Made by a program: the position numbers and the translations under genes. DNA of 16,243 bases, from the NCBI GenBank assembly GCA_900763175.1, contig CAAFJI010000362.1:1-16243 (forward strand), in the 5' to 3' direction. Every line of letters begins with the position of its first letter. Position 1 is the first letter of the stretch. This document shows positions 1 to 6,109 of the stretch, piece by piece. Source of the stretch: Lachnospiraceae bacterium (GTDB lineage Bacteria; Bacillota; Clostridia; Lachnospirales; Lachnospiraceae). A model generated the notes under the pieces. That model did no database searches. It was not told the DNA's origin and saw only the letters and a program-made list of their open reading frames with translations.

Positions 1-70
1 GTGTTTTATTTTATTATAAGTATAATTTTTGAATTGAGTAATAAAAAGGTCATCTGCATCAGAAATTTCG

Positions 71-802
71 TTGGTATCTGTGATTATACATGTATACAAT
101 GGGGAAAAATATATTAGTCAGGCAGTGGAATCTGTGTACAGACAGGAGGTTCCCCTGGAGCTGATCGTGATAGATGATGGCTCCACAGATGGCACCTGGC
201 AGGCTCTTTCCAGGTGGAAAGAGAGAATGGATTTTATATATATAAAAAATGAGAAAAATCTTGGCGCTGCCGGTTCCAGAAACCGTGGCGTTTCTATGGC
301 AAAGGGCAGGTATGTGGCATTTCTTGATGCAGATGACTGGTGGGAAGACCAAAAGCTGCAGAAGCAGTTAAGGGCATTGGAGAATACAGGTGATGTTCTG
401 TGCTCTACAGGCCGTGACCTGATGACACCAGAGGGGATGCCCACTGGAAAATATATTTCCGTGAAGTCCCGTCTGGATTATAAAGAGCTTCTGAAACACA
501 ACAGCATAAACTGTTCTTCTGTGCTTTTGCTGCGTAAGGTTGCCCTGGAATTTCCCATGGAGCACGACGACAGTCATGAGGATTATATTACCTGGTTAAA
601 GGTTTTGAAAAAGTACGGCCATGCCACAGGAATCAATGAGCCCTGCCTGAAGTATCGTCTGTCTCAGGGCGGAAAGTCCCGGAATAAGCTGAAATCAGCT
701 GCCATGACCTATCACGTTTACCGCTATGCTGGCTATGGTCCACTGAAAAGTGCCTGCTTCTTTGTGTCTTATGCATTGCATGGAATATGGAAATATCGTT
801 AA
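71..802 (+). CDS. Family 2 glycosyltransferase (GT-A fold)
   Basis: Predicted inverting glycosyltransferase that moves a sugar from a nucleotide-sugar donor during surface polysaccharide or teichoic acid assembly at the cytoplasmic membrane face. The N-terminus has the GT2 signature VSVIIHVYNGEKYI (usual Pro replaced by His), then DDGSTDGT at residues 35-42, GAAGSRNRGV at 65-74 and the metal/nucleotide-binding DADD at 86-89. The C-terminal YRYAGYG...SYALHGIWKY pattern is typical of short (~240-250 residue) Firmicute GT2 enzymes. The start is uncertain: TTG at 71 is the first usable codon in frame, the frame is open only back to 38, and the nearest purine-rich box (AAAAAGG, 43-49) is too far upstream. 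The true start may differ, or the 5' end may be damaged. Acceptor and sugar cannot be told. It converges on the cytidylyltransferase gene at 904-1293. Confidence 0.85.
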   Translation: MVSVIIHVYNGEKYISQAVESVYRQEVPLELIVIDDGSTDGTWQALSRWKERMDFIYIKNEKNLGAAGSRNRGVSMAKGRYVAFLDADDWWEDQKLQKQLRALENTGDVLCSTGRDLMTPEGMPTGKYISVKSRLDYKELLKHNSINCSSVLLLRKVALEFPMEHDDSHEDYITWLKVLKKYGHATGINEPCLKYRLSQGGKSRNKLKSAAMTYHVYRYAGYGPLKSACFFVSYALHGIWKYR

Positions 803-816
803 AAAAATATGAAATG

Positions 817-860
817 AAAACGCAGTCGGAGAAACCAGAGGGGTTCTTCGACTGCGTTTT
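817..860. terminator. Bidirectional intrinsic terminator
   Basis: AAAACGCAGTCG (817-828) pairs perfectly with CGACTGCGTTTT (849-860), giving a 12-bp stem. The inner bases GAGAAACC/GGGTTCTT can extend it with G-U pairs. A-run and T-run flank both sides, so it works in either direction. It lies between convergent genes and should end both transcripts. Confidence 0.85.
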
Positions 861-903
861 ATAAACAGTTATGATTGCACAGAATGCCTGGCTGAATGGC
901 TGC

Positions 904-1293
904 CTACCGATGCAGATCTTCCTTAATCTGTGTAGTTGAGATCTCAGGTGTCCGGGGAAGATAGATCACATCACAATAGGGCTTCAGAAAATCAAATTTC
1001 CCTTCCCAGTCGTCCCCCATAACAAAGGTGTCTACATGATATTCTTTAATATCTGATATTTTCTGCTCCCAGTTCTCCTCCGGAATGACCAGATCCACGT
1101 AGCGGATGGCTTCCAGGAGATGCTTGCGTTTCTCATAGGAAAAATAACACTTCTTGTGCTTCGCATTCCAGTTAAACTCATCTGTGGAAAGCGCCACAAT
1201 CAGATAATCTCCATAAGACTTTGCTCTCTGCAGCAGGTTGATATGTCCGTAATGCAAAAGGTCAAAGGTTCCGTAAGTAATCACTCGTCTCAT
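904..1293 (-). CDS. tarD: Glycerol-3-phosphate cytidylyltransferase (TagD/TarD type)
   Basis: Makes CDP-glycerol from CTP and sn-glycerol-3-phosphate, the donor for wall teichoic acid or glycerol-phosphate decorations; cytoplasmic. From ATG at 1293 the product is 129 residues, the same length as Bacillus TagD. The reading frame is open further upstream (to 1338), but the 1293 start has a GGAG box 9 bases before it and gives the canonical beginning MRRVITYGTFDLLHYGH. Visible motifs are the HxGH nucleotide-binding motif (HYGH), the conserved VMGDDWEGKFDFLK segment and the RTPEISTT CTP-binding motif near the C-terminus. Similarity to known TagD sequences is high along the whole chain. It is monocistronic in this window. 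A second TagD-like domain lies at 4775, fused to another domain. Confidence 0.93.
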   Translation of the reverse strand: MRRVITYGTFDLLHYGHINLLQRAKSYGDYLIVALSTDEFNWNAKHKKCYFSYEKRKHLLEAIRYVDLVIPEENWEQKISDIKEYHVDTFVMGDDWEGKFDFLKPYCDVIYLPRTPEISTTQIKEDLHR

Positions 1294-1357
1294 ATAATCG
1301 ATCTCCGTTTCCTGTTTCCCTATATTTTTGACAGGCACAATTACTAATCTGTCTTTC

Positions 1358-1366
1358 AGTATACCA
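1358..1366 (-). promoter_or_regulatory. Likely extended -10 promoter for tarD
   Basis: Reading the minus strand, TGGTATACT is an extended -10 element about 65-70 bases upstream of the tarD start. No convincing -35 box is seen at 16-18 bases, so this rests on the extended -10 alone. Confidence 0.4.
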
Positions 1367-1411
1367 CATATCTGCAGAAAGCACTATGAAAAATTTCCAC
1401 CAAAACATCCC

Positions 1412-1440
1412 TTGTATACCTATTAGTTATTCTGTATAAT
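1412..1440 (+). promoter_or_regulatory. Sigma-A-type promoter of sdaAB-sdaAA
   Basis: TTGTAT (1412-1417) and TATAAT (1435-1440) are separated by exactly 17 bases. The position predicts a transcript starting near 1447 with a leader of roughly 130 bases before sdaAB. Confidence 0.75.
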
Positions 1441-1480
1441 GAATCTATTATATAGAAGCAAATTTGATATTAATTAATAA

Positions 1481-1544
1481 GAATTGCGGGAGCAGCTCTG
1501 CTGCGGAGCAATTCGTAGATATCAGGTTAGAGGCAAACTAACCT
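1481..1544 (+). promoter_or_regulatory. Structured 5' leader of sdaAB: two hairpins
   Basis: The first hairpin is nested: GAATTGC (1481-1487) pairs with GCAATTC (1508-1514) and encloses GCAGC (1492-1496)/GCTGC (1500-1504). The second is AGGTTAG (1524-1530) with CTAACCT (1538-1544). Neither is followed by a T-run, so neither is a plain terminator. I do not recognise a known riboswitch class; the leader may set mRNA stability, bind a protein, or be an undescribed regulatory RNA. Confidence 0.45.
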
Positions 1545-1575
1545 CTTAATAAAAAATAAAGGAAAAGGGCAACCT

Positions 1576-2235
1576 ATGAATGTATTCGATATTTTAGGTC
1601 CTGTGATGATAGGGCCATCCAGCTCGCACACGGCAGGAGCCGCACGCATCGGCCTTGTCACCCGTGCACTTCTGGGTAAAAAGCCGGTAAACGCCCACAT
1701 TTTTCTCCATGGTTCCTTTGCCAAGACCTATAAGGGACATGGAACAGATAAGGCAATCGTAGCTGGAATCCTGGGAATGAAAACAGATGATGAACGTATT
1801 CGTTTTTCACTGGATGTGGCGAAAAAGGAAGGATTGGAGATCCAGATAGAAACCGGGGAACTGGAAGATGCGCATCCGAATACCGCAGAGATCACCCTGT
1901 TTGCAGAGGATGGGGAAAAGGTGTCTCTTCGTGGAAGCAGCATTGGCGGCGGAAATATTCTGATCACCCGTGTGAACGGAATGGAAGTTTCTCTTACCGG
2001 ACAGAATCCGGCGCTTATCGTTCTTCATAAGGATGAACCTGGAACCATTGCAGCAGTGACAGAGCTGATGGCAGAGTATGGTGTAAATATCTGTAATTTC
2101 CACCTGGCCAGAGAGACAAAAGGCGGTCTTGCTGTCATGACCATCGAAAGCGACAGCTACCTGGGACCGGAGCTGAATGAGCGGATTAATCAGCTGGAAA
2201 ATATATATTCCAGCACCATGCTAGAGCGTGTTTGA
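1576..2235 (+). CDS. sdaAB: L-serine ammonia-lyase, iron-sulfur type, beta subunit
   Basis: With the alpha subunit it deaminates L-serine to pyruvate and ammonia in the cytoplasm, feeding serine into central metabolism. The N-terminus carries the family hallmark FDILGPVMIGPSSSHTAGAARI, with the Ser/His-rich loop at residues 13-19. A C-terminal ACT domain spans about residues 144-215, starting at ALIVLHKDEPGTI; in this family it is a small-molecule (serine) sensing or dimerisation module. Length (219) matches the Firmicute beta subunit. The ATG at 1576 follows purine-rich AAAGGAAAAGGG. The last codons (GAG CGT GTT TGA) are also the first bases of the palindromic element that follows, so the stop codon lies inside the left arm of that element. 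sdaAA follows 198 bases downstream, an unusually wide gap for this pair. Confidence 0.95.
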   Translation: MNVFDILGPVMIGPSSSHTAGAARIGLVTRALLGKKPVNAHIFLHGSFAKTYKGHGTDKAIVAGILGMKTDDERIRFSLDVAKKEGLEIQIETGELEDAHPNTAEITLFAEDGEKVSLRGSSIGGGNILITRVNGMEVSLTGQNPALIVLHKDEPGTIAAVTELMAEYGVNICNFHLARETKGGLAVMTIESDSYLGPELNERINQLENIYSSTMLERV

Positions 2236-2397
2236 AAAATCATTCCTGCAATCTGCACGCCCCATTTTGCGGTATATTTCGCCCGAATTCGGTTGCCGTA
2301 GCCCGCTACGACGCCCTCATCCGGGACAAATTTCCCACAAACTGTGACGCACATCTTGCAGAAAGCATTTTCCAAACACGCTCTGGAGCGTGTTTGA
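2221..2397. repeat. MITE/REP-like 162-bp palindromic element between sdaAB and sdaAA
   Basis: Two 80-base arms, 2223-2302 and 2305-2384, are reverse complements without any gap. I count about 58 of 80 matching positions, and many mismatches are transitions that would still form G-U pairs in RNA. The arms meet at a perfect CGTAGC-CC-GCTACG centre, and the outer 12 bases (AGAGCGTGTTTG) differ at no position. The element is bordered by a near-identical 15-base direct repeat, CTAGAGCGTGTTTGA (2221-2235) and CTGGAGCGTGTTTGA (2383-2397). No transposase is encoded. It resembles a non-autonomous inverted-repeat element, though a transcribed structural RNA spacer cannot be excluded. Confidence 0.75.
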
Positions 2398-2433
2398 TCG
2401 TATGAACCTATAGCAAAAGGAGAGAAGACCACC

Positions 2434-3321
2434 GTGGAATTAAATTATCATTCAATGGAGGCCCTGCTGAAGGCTGCCCAGGAGAAAAACTGCCGTCTTT
2501 CCAGTCTTGTACTGGAGCAGCAGGCTGAGCAGATGGAGCTTTCCACTGAAGAAGTATATGAAAAAATGAGGGAAAACTACCAGGTTATGGCTTCCTGCAT
2601 TCAGCCAGGAAGCACACAGAACCTAAAGAGTACCAGCGGCCTTACCGGAGGGGATGCTTACCGCATGAAAAAAGTTGTGGAAGAGGGGAAAAACCTTACC
2701 GGGCCTCTCATGGGAGGTGCTCTTTACCGTGCCCTGGCAGTTTCTGAACTGAATGCTGCCATGGGAAGGATCGTAGCAGCGCCAACTGCCGGAAGCTGCG
2801 GAATCGTGCCGGCAGCTGTACTCACCATGGAAGAGCAGTATCATCTTACAGAAGAGGAATGCGTTATGTCCCTTTTCACAGCGTCTGCTGTGGGAATGGT
2901 CATTGCAAATAATGCTTCTCTGGCCGGAGCACAGGGAGGATGTCAGGCTGAGTGCGGCTCTGCGTCAGCAATGGCGGCGGCAGCCATTGTGGAGCTTGCC
3001 GGAGGAACACCGGAAATGATTGGCTCTGCCATAGCTACAGCCCTGAAAAATATACTGGGTCTTGTATGCGACCCTGTTGCCGGATTGGTGGAAATTCCCT
3101 GCATCAAGCGAAATGCCTCCGGCGTGGCAGGGGCTTTTGTGGCAGCAGAGCTTGCTCTTGCAGGAATCGAAAGTGCAATCCCTGCAGATGAAGTCATCTG
3201 GTCCATGAAAAAAATAGGAGATGTGATGCCAGCTGCCCTGAAAGAAACCGCTGAAGGCGGGCTTGCCGCCACACCAACAGGAAAACGTCTCCACAAACAG
3301 GTCTTTGGCGAGAATGAGTAA
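2434..3321 (+). CDS. sdaAA: L-serine ammonia-lyase, iron-sulfur type, alpha subunit
   Basis: Catalytic [4Fe-4S] subunit of the two-subunit L-serine dehydratase. The start is GTG at 2434, with AAAAGGAGAG 10-19 bases upstream. The family core is intact: GSTQNLKSTSGLTGGDA (59-75), APTAGSCGI (116-124), GAQGGCQAECGSA (165-177) and LVCDPVAGLVEIPCIKRN (210-227). Cys170, Cys212 and Cys223 are spaced 42 and 11 residues apart, the same spacing as the cluster ligands I recall for the Legionella single-chain enzyme, so these three probably hold the iron-sulfur cluster. Length of 295 is normal. It should share the promoter at 1412 with sdaAB, but the palindrome between them may alter relative expression or mRNA processing. 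Confidence 0.95.
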   Translation: MELNYHSMEALLKAAQEKNCRLSSLVLEQQAEQMELSTEEVYEKMRENYQVMASCIQPGSTQNLKSTSGLTGGDAYRMKKVVEEGKNLTGPLMGGALYRALAVSELNAAMGRIVAAPTAGSCGIVPAAVLTMEEQYHLTEEECVMSLFTASAVGMVIANNASLAGAQGGCQAECGSASAMAAAAIVELAGGTPEMIGSAIATALKNILGLVCDPVAGLVEIPCIKRNASGVAGAFVAAELALAGIESAIPADEVIWSMKKIGDVMPAALKETAEGGLAATPTGKRLHKQVFGENE

Positions 3322-3414
3322 AGCTGTAAGAAATAAACACAGGTAAATATTTCAAAATATTAAAAAAGTGTTCCAAAACCTGATAAAGTATGTTATCCTT
3401 TATTTACAAATTCG

Positions 3415-3451
3415 ATCAGGGAAAAGCCTGTCTGAGAGCTTTTGCCCTGAT
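3415..3451 (+). other. Hairpin upstream of the acyltransferase gene
   Basis: ATCAGGGAAAAGC (3415-3427) pairs with GCTTTTGCCCTGAT (3438-3451) with one bulged base. It is followed by AGCGTTCTATAAAATT rather than a T-run, so termination of sdaAA would be weak. It may be a weak terminator or part of the acyltransferase leader. I see no convincing promoter in 3322-3484, although TATAAA at 3459 could be a -10 box without a matching -35. Confidence 0.4.
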
Positions 3452-3484
3452 AGCGTTCTATAAAATTATAACAAGGTGAACAAA

Positions 3485-4648
3485 ATGAGCGAGAATACGA
3501 AGGAACAGGAAATCCCATATTCTTATCTTGTGGATAACATAAAGATATTGTTAATATTTCTTGTGGTTTTTAACCATATCATAGCATTCCAGATGGTGAA
3601 GGAAGACCAGACTACCCGTTTTATCTGGTATGGAATCACCATATTTCATATGCCGGCATTTATTTTTATCTCCGGCTATCTGTCAAAGAAGCACCAGGAT
3701 GTACTGAAAAATGTGAAGAATCTTCTGATTCCTTACATTCTGGGTTATGCACTTACCTGGGCAGTGAAGATTTATTTTGGTTATAAGATGGATTTTGAAT
3801 TGCTGCGCCCCTCAGGAACTGTCATGTGGTATGTCCTGGCACTGTTTATCTACCGACTGACCGTTGAGGCCATGGGGAAAATCCGTTTTGTAGTGCCCCT
3901 GAGCATTATCTTTGCATTATGGGCGGGCACCAGAATGGAGTTCAGCACATTTTTATCTGCGTCCAGGATCGTGGTATTTTTTCCCTTCTTCGCAGCTGGT
4001 TATCTCTGGAAAAGCGACTACACCAGGGCAATCCGCAAATTCAAAGGGAAAATCGTAATCGCACTCATCTGTCTGATCCTGCTGTTTGTGGCTACCAATT
4101 ACATGATTGGAAATAATATTCCGGTAGACCTTTTCAGAGGAAATCATTCCTATCTGGCAAGCGGAATGGATGATATGCAGGGAATGGTAGTACGGGGGAT
4201 GATGTATCTCATCTCCTTTACCGTGATCTTTGCATTGCTGGTACTTATGCCAGACAAGAAGCATCCCTTTATTTTTCTGGGAAGAAATACGATGGGAATC
4301 TACTTTTTCCATTACCCTGTTCTCATTGCCCTGAACTCTCTGAAGATCCTGAAGATACCGGTAATGTTAAATATCTGGACTCTTGCAGGTGTATCCCTGG
4401 GGCTGGTTCTGATACTGGGAAGCCTTCCGGTGAACTGGATATACAACTGCATTCTTGGACTTGTGAATTTTATCCTTTTCAAAAGAGAGAAGCAGGTTGT
4501 AGAGGATGAAGGCCTGGAGGATGAATACGATCGTGATGAGGAGGACCGGTTTGAAGTTCTGGCCCAGCGGCGCCTGGCCATTGACGAACTGGCAGCGACC
4601 TTAGATACAGAAGAAACTGAAGAAGAACATAAAGAGGGACAGTCCTGA
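3485..4648 (+). CDS. Integral membrane acyltransferase (acyltransferase 3 family)
   Basis: Polytopic membrane protein of the acyltransferase 3 (OafA-like) family, which moves acyl groups, usually acetyl, onto exported surface glycans. The N-terminus SYLVDNIKILLIFLVVFNHI is the typical first helix, with the family His at its end. About ten hydrophobic helices follow, including FHMPAFIFISGYL and GIYFFHYPVLIAL, both characteristic. ATG at 3485 is preferred: AAGGTGA (3474-3479) lies six bases before it, and the in-frame GTG at 3476 is part of that ribosome binding site. Residues after about 345 form a strongly acidic cytoplasmic tail (EDEGLEDEYDRDEED) not needed for the family fold. The substrate cannot be told; neighbouring genes suggest a wall or capsule polymer. 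Confidence 0.85.
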   Translation: MSENTKEQEIPYSYLVDNIKILLIFLVVFNHIIAFQMVKEDQTTRFIWYGITIFHMPAFIFISGYLSKKHQDVLKNVKNLLIPYILGYALTWAVKIYFGYKMDFELLRPSGTVMWYVLALFIYRLTVEAMGKIRFVVPLSIIFALWAGTRMEFSTFLSASRIVVFFPFFAAGYLWKSDYTRAIRKFKGKIVIALICLILLFVATNYMIGNNIPVDLFRGNHSYLASGMDDMQGMVVRGMMYLISFTVIFALLVLMPDKKHPFIFLGRNTMGIYFFHYPVLIALNSLKILKIPVMLNIWTLAGVSLGLVLILGSLPVNWIYNCILGLVNFILFKREKQVVEDEGLEDEYDRDEEDRFEVLAQRRLAIDELAATLDTEETEEEHKEGQS

Positions 4649-4672
4649 GGGATTGTCTTTCCTTCTTTTTTC
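4631..4672 (+). terminator. Intrinsic terminator overlapping the acyltransferase stop codon
   Basis: GACAGTCC pairs with GGATTGTC (one G-U pair) around the loop TGAG, extends outward by several weaker pairs, and is followed by CTTCTTTTTT. The TGA stop codon (4646-4648) lies in the loop. Confidence 0.8.
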
Positions 4673-4692
4673 TTATCATATTCTGAATCATA

Positions 4693-4721
4693 ATGACTTC
4701 ATCGGATGGATGTGCTATAAT
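4693..4721 (+). promoter_or_regulatory. Promoter of the LicD/TPP operon
   Basis: ATGACT (4693-4698) as -35, a 17-base spacer, and TATAAT (4716-4721) preceded by TG at 4713 as an extended -10. It lies just after the acyltransferase terminator, 54 bases before the first gene of the five-gene operon. Confidence 0.75.
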
Positions 4722-4774
4722 AAATTCATTTAAGGGGATTTTTATACAGGGAAAATTATGCAGAGGTAAAATAT

Positions 4775-6106
4775 ATGAAGCGTGTGATCACTTACGGGAC
4801 CTTTGACCTGTTTCATGAAGGACATTACAATATTTTAAAAAGAGCGAAGGCACTGGGAGATTATCTGATCGTGGGAGTGACCAGTGAGAGCTATGATATT
4901 GAGCGTGGCAAGCTGAATGTACGTGACAGCCTTCTCAAGCGAATTGAGAATGTCCGTCGTACTGGCTTTGCAGACGAGATCATTATAGAAGAGTATCAGG
5001 GACAGAAGCTAAGTGATATTATTAAATACAAAATTGATCTTCTGGTTCTTGGTTCAGACTGGCGAGGCAAGTTTGATTATCTGAAAAATTACTGTGACGT
5101 TATGTATCTGGAGCGTACCAAGAATATTTCCAGCACCAAGCTTCGGGGCGAGGGAATGACATACACAGTAGGCGTAGTTACAGATGATGATGGAGACAGC
5201 GGGATTGTATGGGAGACGAAGTATGTCAGCGGTCTTCATGTGGAGTGTGTTTTCTCGGAGAACGAGGAAGCGGCCAGGGTTTTCTGTGAAAAATATGAGT
5301 TGGATTCTTATTACTGTGTGTCAGCAGGAAGTGCAGAGTGGGAGCAGGGCTTTGACTGTTTCCTTTCCCAGGTAGATATCGTCTATATTAAGACAGACCA
5401 GGAGAAAAGGGAAAAATATATCAGGCGTTCTCTGGAAATGGGAAAATATGTGATTAGTGACGCACCTATGGCAGAGAGCAAGGAGAAACAAAAAGAGCTG
5501 TTTGCCCTTGCGGCAGCGCACAATGTTCTTCTGGTCGAGAAGATCACCCTTGTTTACCTGAGAGCATTTAATCAGCTGGTCTGGCAGACTCATAGTGCCC
5601 TTGTTGGGGATATCGTCTGTGTGAAATGCTCGATTTCCCAGGAGCATTTTGAGAATGGCAGGAATTTTGACGAGACAGTGGTGCAGCCACTGTGCGCTGT
5701 GATTAAGATTCTTGGCAAGGATTATCTGGAAGTGAATACCAATGCAGTGAAAGACAGGGAGGGAAACTGCATTTATAATATGATTACCATGAAATATCCG
5801 GATGCGCTGGCTACCATTGAGATCGGGACATCAGTAGATGTGGAGGACGAATTTGTAGTAATTGGCACCAAGGGCCGTGTGACCATACCAAATGACTGGT
5901 GGAATACAGGATATTTTGAGGCAAAAGTAGATGACAGTAAGGGCCTGAAGCGGTATTGCTTTAACTTTGAAGGAAATGGCCTGCGCTATCTTTTGCAGGA
6001 ACTGCTGATCATGATCAGTGATAAGAGAACAGAATGCACCAGACTTTTCAATGAGGAGTCGGAGACACTGGCTGACATTCTGGAAGTAATTAACCAGAGG
6101 GGATAA
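4775..6106 (+). CDS. TagD-like cytidylyltransferase fused to a degenerate Gfo/Idh/MocA domain
   Basis: Residues 1-~127 are a complete TagD-type cytidylyltransferase: GTFDLFHEGH (8-17) with the HxGH motif, LVLGSDWRGKFDYLK (90-104) and RTKNISST (114-121). It should couple CTP to a phosphorylated alcohol to give a CDP-activated compound. Residues ~128-443 follow the Gfo/Idh/MocA order: beta-strand start, DIVYIKTDQE (201-210), GKYVISDAP (223-231) and a C-terminal alpha/beta domain. However, the glycine-rich dinucleotide motif is absent (TVGVVTDDDGDSG), and the family EKP with its catalytic Lys reads DAP at 229-231. The second domain may therefore bind substrate rather than oxidise it. ATG at 4775 has GAGG eight bases upstream. 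First gene of the operon; three bases separate it from the LicD gene. The exact substrate is unknown. Confidence 0.85.
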   Translation: MKRVITYGTFDLFHEGHYNILKRAKALGDYLIVGVTSESYDIERGKLNVRDSLLKRIENVRRTGFADEIIIEEYQGQKLSDIIKYKIDLLVLGSDWRGKFDYLKNYCDVMYLERTKNISSTKLRGEGMTYTVGVVTDDDGDSGIVWETKYVSGLHVECVFSENEEAARVFCEKYELDSYYCVSAGSAEWEQGFDCFLSQVDIVYIKTDQEKREKYIRRSLEMGKYVISDAPMAESKEKQKELFALAAAHNVLLVEKITLVYLRAFNQLVWQTHSALVGDIVCVKCSISQEHFENGRNFDETVVQPLCAVIKILGKDYLEVNTNAVKDREGNCIYNMITMKYPDALATIEIGTSVDVEDEFVVIGTKGRVTIPNDWWNTGYFEAKVDDSKGLKRYCFNFEGNGLRYLLQELLIMISDKRTECTRLFNEESETLADILEVINQRG

Positions 6107-6109
6107 CAA

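Noticed and set aside
1439..1477. Possible 12-residue leader peptide before sdaAB
   Set aside because: Its ATG overlaps the -10 box, upstream of the expected transcription start.
2190..2432. Minus-strand 80-codon frame through the palindrome
   Set aside because: Produced by the inverted-repeat sequence; no ribosome binding site. The palindromic structure explains the sequence better than coding does.
3476..3484. GTG start for the acyltransferase
   Set aside because: The GTG is part of the AAGGTGA ribosome binding site for the ATG at 3485.
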